DNA of 64,000 nucleotides, from NCBI RefSeq assembly GCF_026242055.1, contig NZ_JAPJDL010000001.1, positions 558,001 through 622,000 of the forward strand, given 5' to 3'. The notes under the pieces were generated by a model. That model saw only the letters and a list, made by a program, of their open reading frames with translations, ran no database searches and was not told where the DNA came from. A program made the position numbers and the translations under genes. This DNA is from Lentzea sp. NEAU-D7. Lineage in GTDB: Bacteria; Actinomycetota; Actinomycetes; Mycobacteriales; Pseudonocardiaceae. The first letter of the stretch is position 1. Each line of letters opens with the position of its first letter. Below are positions 55,150 to 62,756 of the stretch, piece by piece.

Positions 55150-55934
55150 GCCAGCACCTCCGCGACGTCCGCCCGCACGCTCAGGGCACGCCCGGCCAGG
55201 TCCGCCGGCACCTCGGCGTGCGCGGTGTTGATCCGCACCAGCCGCGCACCCGGCAGTGCACGCACCACCGACTCGACCGGGGAGCGGATGACTCCGGGCG
55301 TGCTGTACCCGGCGCCCATCTCGACGACGAGCACGCCGTCGTCCAGCCAGTCGCGCAGCCGTTGCCCGGCGGGCAGGTAGTGGTCCGGCACGTACTCGGG
55401 TCCTTTGTGCACGTTCAGGAACACCTCACCCCCGCAGCGCGGGCAGGACGGCACGGCCGTGACCTCGCCCGTCGCCGCATCGTAGGTGGCGAGCGCGGCC
55501 TCGACGATCGGCCTGCTCGGCCACGTCTCGCGCGTGCACGGCGTCTCGCACTGGTAGCGGCCGTAGTCCCCTTGAGGCGTCCAGACCCTCTCCGCGTCGA
55601 ACCCGTTGCGCTCGAACAGCCCGTCCACGTTGGACGTGAACACGAAGTGGTCACGGGTGCCGACCACCTCCCGCAGCCGCGTGTACACGGGGTTCGGTTC
55701 CTCGCCGAACCGGATGTCGTCGACGTGCACGGACCAGTAGCCCCACAGCAGCCTGGGCGGCAGCGGCAGCCCGATCAACTGGTACCGCGCCCACAGCCCT
55801 TTCTCGTGCAGCACGGGGAACAACTCGGCGAACCGTTCGGAGTCCGAGTAGTCGTAGCCCGCCGCCGCCGACAGTCCCGCGCCCGCGGCGATCAGCACGC
55901 GGTCTGCCTCGTCCAGCCAGCGTTCCAGTGTCAC
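55146..55934 (-). CDS. Class M sirtuin (SirTM-like), probable protein ADP-ribosyltransferase
   Basis: A GTG start at 55934 overlaps the macrodomain stop (GTGA), giving 262 residues. NAD-binding motifs are GAGLSAAAGYDY (near 16) and FTSNVDGLFERNGFD (near 98). Where deacetylating sirtuins have catalytic His (HG), this protein reads PQGDYGRYQC, with Gln instead. That is the hallmark of macrodomain-linked class M sirtuins, which ADP-ribosylate a partner and do not deacetylate. Four Cys (YQCETPC and CPRCGG) form the zinc site. In Staphylococcus and Streptococcus the target is a lipoylated GcvH-like protein; none is encoded here, so the target is unknown. Confidence 0.85.
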   Translation of the reverse strand: MTLERWLDEADRVLIAAGAGLSAAAGYDYSDSERFAELFPVLHEKGLWARYQLIGLPLPPRLLWGYWSVHVDDIRFGEEPNPVYTRLREVVGTRDHFVFTSNVDGLFERNGFDAERVWTPQGDYGRYQCETPCTRETWPSRPIVEAALATYDAATGEVTAVPSCPRCGGEVFLNVHKGPEYVPDHYLPAGQRLRDWLDDGVLVVEMGAGYSTPGVIRSPVESVVRALPGARLVRINTAHAEVPADLAGRALSVRADVAEVLA

Positions 55935-56776
55935 GACAACTCCCGGTAGAGACCTTCGTCCTCGGCCTTGAACGCCACGAACACCACGCGGTCGAACCGG
56001 CCGGGGTGCGCGGCGAGCCAGTCCCGGACCGTGCCGGTGGCGATCCGCGCGGCCGGTCGCTTCGGGAAGCCGAAGATCCCCGTGCTGATGGCGCAGAACG
56101 CGATCGTGCGGATTCCTGGCACCTCGGCGGCGAGGTCGAGGCACGCCCGGTAGGAGTCGGCGAGTGCGCTCTCCTCGGCGGGCGACGGACTTCCGTGCAC
56201 GATCGGTCCGACGGTGTGCAGCACGAACGACGCGGGCAGGTGGTAGCCGCGGGTGATCTTCGCGGTGCCGGTCGGTTCCGGTGTGCCCTGCAGCGACATG
56301 ATCCGCCCGCAGTCGGCCCGCAGCCGCGGCCCGGCCACGGCGTGGATCGCGTTGTCGACGCAGGCGTGCAAGGGCTGGAAGCAGCCGAGCATCGCGTCGT
56401 TGGCGGCGTTGACGATCGCGTCGGCCGCCAGCCGCGTGATGTCGCCGCGCCACACCGCGATCGGTGCGGGCAGCGTCACCACATCGGCCGGCGGCGTGCG
56501 CTGACGTTCGCCGCCGAGCAGGGCGTCCAGCACGGCGACGAGTTCCGGGTCGAGCGGCGCGGGCCCGCGGATCGTCAGCACCGCCCGCAGCAGGCGCCGC
56601 CGTTCGCCGGCGTTCCCGGGCAGCGGGAACCCGCCGACCCACGGGTCGTCGCCGAGCATCCGCAGGGCGAGGCTCGTCAGCCGGTCGAGTTCGTGGGCGG
56701 GCGCGGGTGCACCGAGCGGGCGGAAGGACTCGTCCAGTGCGACCGCGTCCCGGTAGCCGGGCAGGGTGGCGAGCAT
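55931..56776 (-). CDS. Zinc-containing macrodomain protein-ADP-ribose hydrolase
   Basis: The ATG at 56776 lies one base past the SnoaL stop region, giving 281 residues. After a helical N-terminal domain (about 100 residues, with LTSLALRMLGDD typical of the group), the macrodomain begins WRGDITRLAADAIVNAAN. The motif LGCFQPLHACVDNAIHAVAGPRL (Cys, His, Cys near 128) is the zinc-binding signature of the sirtuin-linked macrodomains. TGTAKITRGYHLP and HTVGPIV follow, then AFCAISTGIFGFP, the ADP-ribose loop. It should remove mono-ADP-ribose added by the neighbouring SirTM, making a reversible switch. Confidence 0.9.
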   Translation of the reverse strand: MLATLPGYRDAVALDESFRPLGAPAPAHELDRLTSLALRMLGDDPWVGGFPLPGNAGERRRLLRAVLTIRGPAPLDPELVAVLDALLGGERQRTPPADVVTLPAPIAVWRGDITRLAADAIVNAANDAMLGCFQPLHACVDNAIHAVAGPRLRADCGRIMSLQGTPEPTGTAKITRGYHLPASFVLHTVGPIVHGSPSPAEESALADSYRACLDLAAEVPGIRTIAFCAISTGIFGFPKRPAARIATGTVRDWLAAHPGRFDRVVFVAFKAEDEGLYRELS

Positions 56777-56777
56777 G

Positions 56778-57530
56778 TCAGAACAGTCCGTTGGCGTGCG
56801 GCAGGGCGGCGGGGATCGGCGCGATGACGTCCCAGTGCTCGACGATCCTGCCGTCCTGGACGCGGAACAGGTCCCAGTACGCGACCGGCTCGCCGAACTC
56901 GCCTTCCGACTGCAGCAGCACGAGATCACCCTCGGCCACGACCTGGTGAACGGTCTTGTACACGAGGTTCTTGCCTTGCTGGGCCCAGTTCGCGGCGGCG
57001 GCGCCGAACCCGTCGAGCCCGTCCGCGGCCTCCGGGTTGTGCTGCAGGTAGGTCTCGGTGGAGATGTAGTCGGTCAGCACCGAGTAGTCGGCGTCCTGCA
57101 GGATCCGCTGGGCGAACTCCTTGACGAGCTGACGGCTGCGCTCGGTGTCCACATCGGCGGGCTGCGAGGCACCGTCCGTCTGGGACCGTCCACTCGCGGT
57201 GTTCTCGACGACGGGCGTGAGCGCGTCCCAGTGCTCGGCGAGCTTGCCGTCCCGCACGCGGAACAGGTCGAACGCGACCAGCGGCTCAGGCCCGAACCCG
57301 TGGTAGACCCCGTGCAGCGCAACTAGATCACCATCCGCGATCACCCGGGCCAGTTCGTAGCGGAAGCCCTCCGGCAGGGTCGCGACGAGGCCGCGCAGCG
57401 CCTCGGGTCCGTCCGCGACGAGCGAGCTGTGCTGGCGGTAGTCCGGTGCCACCCAGCGGTCCACGGCGGACGGGTCCTTGTCGCCGAACAGCTCGCCTGC
57501 GGCCTTGAGCACGATTTCCTTGTTGTCCAT
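56778..57530 (-). CDS. Tandem SnoaL-like protein
   Basis: The ATG at 57530 gives 250 residues containing two homologous SnoaL/NTF2-like domains: about 1-115 (FGDKDPSAVDRWVAPDYRQHSS, DLFRVRDGKLAEHWDAL) and 135-250 (DYSVLTDYISTETYLQHNPE, DLFRVQDGRIVEHWDVI). Each has the cone-shaped pocket signatures YxQH and FRVxDGxxxEHWD. Such proteins often act as small cyclases or isomerases, or protect against reactive compounds; the reaction is unknown. It heads the macrodomain/sirtuin/ADH operon and is divergent from the AraC gene, with 55 bases between them. Confidence 0.88.
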   Translation of the reverse strand: MDNKEIVLKAAGELFGDKDPSAVDRWVAPDYRQHSSLVADGPEALRGLVATLPEGFRYELARVIADGDLVALHGVYHGFGPEPLVAFDLFRVRDGKLAEHWDALTPVVENTASGRSQTDGASQPADVDTERSRQLVKEFAQRILQDADYSVLTDYISTETYLQHNPEAADGLDGFGAAAANWAQQGKNLVYKTVHQVVAEGDLVLLQSEGEFGEPVAYWDLFRVQDGRIVEHWDVIAPIPAALPHANGLF

Positions 57531-57585
57531 GGCTCACACAGTGCTCCACCGGCCGCGCCCGATCGAGGTAGGATCACGCCTCACC

Positions 57586-58401
57586 ATGGTCAAAAGTGGA
57601 CAGGTAGCGCAGTTCGGCTTCAGCAACCCAGACCGCGGGCAGCTGGGCCTGGAAGCACTCGACCTCGGCGTGCTCCGCCGCCGCCTCACCGGGGACACAC
57701 TCACGAAGGTGCACCGCACCGACTTCCACCAGCTGTTCGTGTTCACCGCGGGCACCGCCACCACCATGGTCGATTTCGTGGACCACCCGTGCGCCTCCGG
57801 CACGCTGCTGCACATCAGCCCGGGCCGAGTGCTCCGCCTGCCCACGGGCTCGGCCGAGGCACTCATGGTGCTTTTCACCCCCGCGTTCCCACCACCGGTC
57901 CTCAGCCCGTTCGGCCCGGTGCTGCACACGGTGCCCAAGGCGGAGCTGGCGGTCTTCAGCCGCGCCGTGCAGGACGTGCGGCAGGAGTACCGCCGCAACC
58001 TGCTGACCAACGAGCCGGTAGACCTGCTGCGCCAGCTGCTGGGCGCGCTGCTCCTGCGCATCGCCCGGCTGCCGGGCGACACCCCCAGGCACGACCCCCG
58101 CTTCGAGCGCTTCCAGCAAGAGCTGGAACGCTCGTTCGCCACCACCCGCAACGCCGCCGAGTACGCGGCCAGGATCGGTTACTCGACGCGCAGCCTCAAC
58201 CGCATCTGCCTGGCCGCGACCGGGCAGTCCGCGAAGGCGTTGATCGACGCCCGCGTGACGCTGGAGGCCAAGCGGCTGCTCGTGCACACCGGCCTGTCGT
58301 CGGCGGCGATCGGGCACCGGCTCGGGTTCAGCGAGGCCACGAACTTCACGAAGTTCTTCGTCCGCGAGACGGGTGTGTCACCCGGCGCGTTCCGCGAGTA
58401 G
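57586..58401 (+). CDS. AraC-family transcriptional regulator
   Basis: The ATG at 57586 gives 271 residues. The N-terminal half is a cupin-like sensing domain (VHRTDFHQLFVFTAGTA, HISPGRVLRLP). The C-terminal AraC domain has two helix-turn-helix units: TRNAAEYAARIGYSTRSLNRICLAATG and SSAAIGHRLGFSEATNFTKFFVRETGVSPGAFRE. It is transcribed away from the SnoaL-macrodomain-SirTM-ADH operon across a 55-base gap, so it is the likely controller of that operon, although the effector is unknown. Confidence 0.92.
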   Translation: MVKSGQVAQFGFSNPDRGQLGLEALDLGVLRRRLTGDTLTKVHRTDFHQLFVFTAGTATTMVDFVDHPCASGTLLHISPGRVLRLPTGSAEALMVLFTPAFPPPVLSPFGPVLHTVPKAELAVFSRAVQDVRQEYRRNLLTNEPVDLLRQLLGALLLRIARLPGDTPRHDPRFERFQQELERSFATTRNAAEYAARIGYSTRSLNRICLAATGQSAKALIDARVTLEAKRLLVHTGLSSAAIGHRLGFSEATNFTKFFVRETGVSPGAFRE

Positions 58402-58419
58402 CTGGGCCGGGGCGTGGCG

Positions 58420-58600
58420 GGTGATACCCGCGACCGAGTTCGAGGGCTCAGCCCCGCGGACGCGTTCGTCGAGGAAAACCCACGCGGTCATGAGACCGCC
58501 GACGGCCGCGCCGGCAAGCCCGGCTGGGTGGCGATGTCTCCACGACCGGTGCGCGGGCACGACGGCACCGGCCAGGCCACCTACCGCCTCGGTGACGAAC
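58420..58600 (-). pseudogene. Remnant of a second phosphotransferase gene copy
   Basis: On the minus strand, codons near 58466-58505 read GGLMTAWVFLDERVRG. This closely parallels ADLMTAWLYLDERGRK in the intact gene (58790-58830), and the DNA CGTTCGTCGAGG...GTCATGAG is shared. Around it the similarity fades and frames are broken. It looks like the residue of a tandem duplication. The surrounding 58402-58613 gap contains no functional gene that I can support. Confidence 0.55.
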
Positions 58601-58613
58601 TCGCCGACCAGCA

Positions 58614-59486
58614 TCAGCCGTCCCACCCGGGACACAGCTGGTCGAGCGTCCGACGGGCGATGCCCGCGAGGAACAGGTTGGTGTCGCGGTAGTACGGCAG
58701 CGCGAGCACGGCGAGGTGCAGCGCCCAGCCCTTCGCACGCGCCCAGGCGGCGTCGTCGTACTCGCTCATCTCGCGCTGGAACGCCTTGCGACCTCGTTCG
58801 TCGAGGTACAACCAGGCCGTCATGAGGTCCGCTGCCGGGTCGCCGACGCCGGCGCTGCCCCAGTCGATCACACCGGTCAGCTCACCGCCGGCGAAGAGCA
58901 GGTTGCCGACGTGCAGGTCGGCGTGCAGCCACCGGCCGGGCCGATCCCAGCGCGGGGCTTCGAGGCCGTCCTCCCAGATCGCGACCAGCCCGGGGTCACC
59001 GCCGACCTGCGCGATGCAGGAGCGGACGGCGTCGTCGTTGTCGTGGGCGTCGAGGCGACCGCGACCGGCGGTCCACGGCCGGTCTGTGGCGTCCACCTCG
59101 TGCAGCGCGCGGATCAGGGCTGCGAGCCGGTGCGGCGTGTCCTCGGACACTTCCTCGACCGGGGCCATCTCACCCTCGACCCAGCGCACCACCGACCACT
59201 GGTACGGGTAGTCCGGCGCGGGCTCGCCCAGCGCCAGCGGTTCCGGCACGGCGACCGGCAGGTACGGCGCGACCAGAGGGAGGACGACCGCTTCCTTGGA
59301 AGGGTCGTCCCTCGCCCACTCGCGGCGCGGCAGCCGCACCGCCAGGTCGTCGCCCAGCCGGTACAGGGCGTGGCTCGTACCGCCGTGCACGACCTCGGTG
59401 ATCGGCAGACCGTGCCAGCGCGGGAACTGCGTGCGAACCAGTTCGTCCACAAGGGACACGTCGGTGGCGGTCTCGCCGTCGAGCAT
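58614..59486 (-). CDS. Aminoglycoside phosphotransferase (APH) family protein
   Basis: A 290-residue kinase from ATG 59486, with GGGGGAG just upstream. The nucleotide loop is GGTSHALYRLGDDLAVRLPRRE. The catalytic loop is WLHADLHVGNLLF (HxDxxxxN, near 188). The metal-binding motif is GVIDWGSAGVGDPAADL. These define the APH/choline-kinase fold. The group includes antibiotic-modifying kinases and many small-molecule or homoserine kinases, and nothing here fixes the substrate. It sits after the winged-helix gene on the same strand, 61 bases away. Confidence 0.9.
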   Translation of the reverse strand: MLDGETATDVSLVDELVRTQFPRWHGLPITEVVHGGTSHALYRLGDDLAVRLPRREWARDDPSKEAVVLPLVAPYLPVAVPEPLALGEPAPDYPYQWSVVRWVEGEMAPVEEVSEDTPHRLAALIRALHEVDATDRPWTAGRGRLDAHDNDDAVRSCIAQVGGDPGLVAIWEDGLEAPRWDRPGRWLHADLHVGNLLFAGGELTGVIDWGSAGVGDPAADLMTAWLYLDERGRKAFQREMSEYDDAAWARAKGWALHLAVLALPYYRDTNLFLAGIARRTLDQLCPGWDG

Positions 59487-59547
59487 CGATCAACTCCCCC
59501 GGATGAGCCTCCCATGCAACACCGCGCCCAGGGCCGGGGCAACTCGT

Positions 59548-60000
59548 TTACCCGGCACGCCGGTCCGCGAGGCGTACCACGTTCGGCGACCGCTCCACCC
59601 GGAACCGGCCGCTCGACGCGACCAGGTACCCGACGCCGCGGACGGTCTGGACGATCTCCGCCGCGTCAGCGAGCTTCTGGCGCACCCGCCGGACGTGCAC
59701 GTCGACCGTGCGGCCACCGCTGTAGTCGTCGTCGACGCCCCACACGGCCGACAGCAGCTCACGCCGGCGGTGCACCCGGTCGGTGTGGGAGCACAGGTGG
59801 AGCAGCAGTTCGAACTCGAGCCGCGTCAGCTCGACGGGCTTGTCGTGCACCAGCACCTGCCGCGTGTCCGGCAGGATCCGGACGTCCACCTCCTCGACCG
59901 CGGCCTCGACCGCCGGCACCAGGCCCGCGTCGGTCAGCGCGCCGAGCAGCCGCAGCGCGGTGTTCTCGTCCTCGGTGTCGATGGTGATGCTGAACCTCAT
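59548..60000 (-). CDS. Stand-alone OmpR-type winged-helix protein (no receiver domain)
   Basis: The ATG at 60000 has a strong GAGGAGG site, giving 150 residues. The C-terminal 95 residues are a clear Trans_reg_C winged helix: VELTRLEFELLLHLCSHTDRVHRRRELLSAVWG, then RTVDVHVRRVRQKL and VRGVGYLVA. The N-terminal 45 residues (FSITIDTEDENTALRLLGALTDAG) are too short for a phosphorylation receiver domain and resemble a small alpha/beta fold. It follows the transporter's binding-protein gene by 11 bases, so it probably belongs to that operon and may respond to a ligand instead of a kinase (inference). Confidence 0.85.
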   Translation of the reverse strand: MRFSITIDTEDENTALRLLGALTDAGLVPAVEAAVEEVDVRILPDTRQVLVHDKPVELTRLEFELLLHLCSHTDRVHRRRELLSAVWGVDDDYSGGRTVDVHVRRVRQKLADAAEIVQTVRGVGYLVASSGRFRVERSPNVVRLADRRAG

Positions 60001-60011
60001 GTCGCACCTCC

Positions 60012-60944
60012 TCAGCTCTTGGGCAGGCCCTGCGGGTTGATCTCGGACGCCGGCACGGCCTCGTCGGACAGGCCCCAGCGCTTCAGCACCTCGGCGTACT
60101 TGCCGTTGGCGATCAACTGGTTCAGGGCCTCCTGGACGGGAGTCACGAGCCCGCTGTCCTTCTTCGTCGTCGCGGCGATCTTGCCTTGGACCGCGGCGCC
60201 ACCGGAGAAGTTGCCGATCACCTCGGTCTGCCCGGACGTCGCCGCGTGGTAGGCCGACGTGGGGTTCGGGCCGAGGTAGGCGTCGATGCGGCCGGACTGC
60301 AGCGCCAGGTAGTAGTCCGACGAGTTCTGGAAGTACTTGATGTCGGTGGCCGGCAGGCCGGCGGCGACGTTGCGGGTGCTCCAGTCGAGAAGGATCTTCT
60401 CCTGGTTGGTGCCCGACGTCACGGCGATCACCTTGCCCGCCACGTCCTTGGGCTCCTTCACCTTCCAGGTGCCGCCCTTCTTGGCCTCGAACGCCAGCGT
60501 GTCCAGGCGGTAGGTGGCGAAGTCGTACTTCTCCTTGCGCGCCTCGGTCACCGTGATGTTCGACAGGCCGAGGTCGTAGGCACCGCTGTCCAGACCGACG
60601 AACAGGTTCTCCCACGACGCGACCTCGAGACGGGGCTTCAAGCCCAGCACGTCGGCGACCAGCGTGGCGATGTCGGTCTCGACACCGATCACGGTCTTGT
60701 CATCGGTGGCGTAGAACCGCAGAGGTGGCGCTGTGCCGGCGGATCCGCCGATCACCAGCTCCCCCTTCGTTCTGAACCTCTCCGGCACCTTCGCCGCGAT
60801 CTTGTCGTCCTTCACCGCGGTCACGCGGTTCTGCTGCGGGCTGAGGTTCACGCTCAGGCCCGAGACCTCGGCGGGCTCCTCACCACCGGCCGTGCCGCAG
60901 GCAGCCAGACCGAACGCCAGCACGGCGAGAAGTACTTTGCGCAC
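60012..60944 (-). CDS. Polar amino-acid-type ABC transporter substrate-binding lipoprotein
   Basis: A GTG start at 60944, behind AAGGAG, gives 310 residues. Lipobox LAAC (Cys near 16) anchors it outside the membrane. The family-3 solute-binding fold is clear: GELVIGGSAGTAPPLRFY, VETDIATLVADVLGLKPRLE, FVGLDSGAYDLGLSNITVTEARKEKYDF, and DVAGKVIAVTSGTNQE. These match cystine- and glutamine-type binding proteins. The adjacent monooxygenase and the Cys-coding leader suggest a sulfur-containing amino acid or thioether as ligand (inference). Confidence 0.92.
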   Translation of the reverse strand: MRKVLLAVLAFGLAACGTAGGEEPAEVSGLSVNLSPQQNRVTAVKDDKIAAKVPERFRTKGELVIGGSAGTAPPLRFYATDDKTVIGVETDIATLVADVLGLKPRLEVASWENLFVGLDSGAYDLGLSNITVTEARKEKYDFATYRLDTLAFEAKKGGTWKVKEPKDVAGKVIAVTSGTNQEKILLDWSTRNVAAGLPATDIKYFQNSSDYYLALQSGRIDAYLGPNPTSAYHAATSGQTEVIGNFSGGAAVQGKIAATTKKDSGLVTPVQEALNQLIANGKYAEVLKRWGLSDEAVPASEINPQGLPKS

Positions 60945-60956
60945 AACGAACTCCTT

Positions 60957-61679
60957 CTACAGAACCTTGGACAGGAAAGCGCGGGTGCGCTCGTGGACCG
61001 GGTGGTCGAGCACCTCGCCGGGTGATCCCTGCTCGACGATCACGCCGTCGTCGATGAACACGATCCGGTCGGCCACCTCGCGGGCGAAGCCGATCTCGTG
61101 CGTGACGACGACCATCGTGGTGCCGGAACGGGCGAGGTCGCGCAGCACGTCCAGCACCTCGCCGACCAGTTCGGGGTCCAGCGCGGACGTCGGTTCGTCG
61201 AACAGCACGACCTTCGGCCGCGTGGCGAGGGCCCTGGCGATGGCGACGCGTTGCTGCTGGCCGCCGGAGAGCTGCCGCGGGTACGCGTCCGCCTTGTCGG
61301 CGAGCCCCACACGCTCCAGGAAGTGCCGTGCGTCGGAGAGCGCCGCCACCTCCGCGACGTTCTCCAGCGCGGTGAGGTGCGGGAACAGGTTGAAGTTCTG
61401 GAAGACGAACCCGATGTCCTTGCGCTGCTTGAGGATCTCGCTTTCCTTGAGCTCGTGCAGCTTCCCGCCGCGGCGCCGGTAGCCGATCAGCTCGCCGTCG
61501 ATCGTGATGTACCCGCGGTCGACCTTCTCCAGGTGGTTGATGGCGCGCAGCAACGTCGACTTGCCGGAGCCGGACGGCCCGAGCACCACCACGACCTCGC
61601 CGGCCGCGACCTCGAGCGACACCCCGCGCAGCACTTCGAGCGCACCGAAGCTCTTGTGCACGCCCAGAACCTCGATCAC
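60957..61679 (-). CDS. Amino-acid ABC transporter ATP-binding protein
   Basis: A GTG start at 61679 overlaps the permease stop (GTGA), giving 240 residues. Walker [10 protein letters not shown] is near 35, Q-loop [18 protein letters not shown] follows, ABC signature LSGGQQQR is near 137, and Walker [15 protein letters not shown] is near 158, with H-loop THEIGFA. The sequence is typical of GlnQ/HisP/TcyC-type ATPases that work as homodimers with a single permease type. It powers uptake through the adjoining permease. Confidence 0.94.
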   Translation of the reverse strand: MIEVLGVHKSFGALEVLRGVSLEVAAGEVVVVLGPSGSGKSTLLRAINHLEKVDRGYITIDGELIGYRRRGGKLHELKESEILKQRKDIGFVFQNFNLFPHLTALENVAEVAALSDARHFLERVGLADKADAYPRQLSGGQQQRVAIARALATRPKVVLFDEPTSALDPELVGEVLDVLRDLARSGTTMVVVTHEIGFAREVADRIVFIDDGVIVEQGSPGEVLDHPVHERTRAFLSKVL

Positions 61680-62548
61680 CTGCGGTCTCCTCGCGCGAAG
61701 TAGCGCTCGACGTAGTGCTGGCCGATCGAGAGCAGGGTGGTCAGGATGATGTACCAGACGGTCGCGACCATCAGCAGCGCCACGACCCGGGCGTTGCGGC
61801 CGTAGATGACCTGAACCTGGTAGAAGAGCTCGCCGATGGCCATCACGGAGACGACCGACGTGCCCTTGAACAGGCTGATCACCTCGTTGGCCGCGTTGGG
61901 CAGGATCGACCGCATCGCCTGGGGCAGCACGATCCTGCGGAACTGCCGGAACCTCGGGATGCCCAGTGCGGCCGCCGCCTCCAGCTGCCCGCGGTCCACC
62001 GAGATCACGCCGGAGCGGACGATCTCCGCCGCGTAGGCCGCCTGGTGCAACGCGAGCCCCAGCACGGCCGCGCCCATGGGGCTGATCAGCGCGATCGTCT
62101 CGAAGCTGACGAACTCCGGCCCGAACGGAACGCCGAGCGAAAGCCGCTGGTACAGGTAGGAGATGTTGAACCAGAACAGCAACTGCACGATCAGCGGGAT
62201 CGACCGGAACGCCCAGATGTAGGTCCAGCCCACAGCGCTCAGGAACGGGCTCTTCGACATCCGCAGCACTGCCACGACGATCCCGAGCGCGAACCCCAGC
62301 ACGGTGCCGAGCACGGTCAGCACGATGGTCGTGCCCACAGCGGTCAGGATCGACTGAGCGGTGAAGTAGCGGGCGAACGTCGGCCAGTCCCACGCGGGGT
62401 TCGTGACCAGGCCGTGCACGAACTGCGCGGCGAGCACCAGCACGAACGCGACGCCGACCCAGCGCCACGGGTGGCGGGCGGGCACGACGGGCAGAGAGGG
62501 CAGATCATCGTCCTTTGTGGACACAAGCGTCAGCGTGCCAGAGGTCAT
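61676..62548 (-). CDS. Amino-acid ABC transporter permease
   Basis: A 290-residue membrane protein from ATG 62548. A hydrophilic N-terminus (about 27 residues) precedes about five to six transmembrane segments. The EAA loop that contacts the ATPase reads [22 protein letters not shown] (near 195). [10 protein letters not shown] and [12 protein letters not shown] are characteristic of the HisM/GlnP/TcyB family. Only one permease is encoded, so it should act as a homodimer. It is preceded by a leader ORF and hairpin (62594-62664). Confidence 0.93.
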   Translation of the reverse strand: MTSGTLTLVSTKDDDLPSLPVVPARHPWRWVGVAFVLVLAAQFVHGLVTNPAWDWPTFARYFTAQSILTAVGTTIVLTVLGTVLGFALGIVVAVLRMSKSPFLSAVGWTYIWAFRSIPLIVQLLFWFNISYLYQRLSLGVPFGPEFVSFETIALISPMGAAVLGLALHQAAYAAEIVRSGVISVDRGQLEAAAALGIPRFRQFRRIVLPQAMRSILPNAANEVISLFKGTSVVSVMAIGELFYQVQVIYGRNARVVALLMVATVWYIILTTLLSIGQHYVERYFARGDRR

Positions 62549-62593
62549 GGCGAGTCCTTGCCGCGGCGGGGAACGTGAGACGAGCGGGAAGTG

Positions 62594-62653
62594 TCAGCTC
62601 GTACAGGCGGTGCGACAGCGGGAGGACAGGACCAAAGCGGCAGCGCCTTTCAT
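62594..62653 (-). CDS. Putative Cys-containing attenuator leader peptide
   Basis: ATG at 62653 to TGA at 62594 encodes 19 residues, MKGAAALVLSSRCRTACTS. Its two Cys use TGT, an uncommon codon in this GC-rich DNA. A near-ideal GGGAGG site lies directly upstream. It ends 45 bases before the permease start. Actinobacteria often place short Cys- or Arg/Cys-rich leader peptides before sulfur-uptake genes, where ribosome stalling senses cysteine. Assigning this ORF to that group rests on its position, codons and the hairpin, not on close sequence similarity. Confidence 0.5.
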   Translation of the reverse strand: MKGAAALVLSSRCRTACTS

Positions 62654-62664
62654 CCTGTCCTCCC
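62620..62664 (-). promoter_or_regulatory. Hairpin sequestering the leader ribosome-binding site
   Basis: CCTGTCCTCCC (62654-62664 on plus) and GGGAGGACAGG (62620-62630) are exact 11-bp inverted arms. An inner AAAG/CTTT pair (62634-62637, 62647-62650) extends the stem. On the transcript the 5' arm is the leader's own ribosome-binding site and the 3' arm is leader codons 8-12. A second small stem, GCTCT/AGAGC, is at 62672-62686. This arrangement suits translation-coupled attenuation. Confidence 0.6.
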
Positions 62665-62756
62665 TTCCCTGCGCTCTTGAGGAGAGCACTCACTCAACGA
62701 CGCTCACGTTAGGTACCGGTGAACCGGCCGGGCAAGGACGTCCACGTGCTGAACAA

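Noticed and set aside
58378-58635. Small minus-strand ORF as a real gene
   Set aside because: Its only recognisable part mirrors the neighbouring phosphotransferase, it has no good ribosome-binding site, and it overlaps that gene's end.
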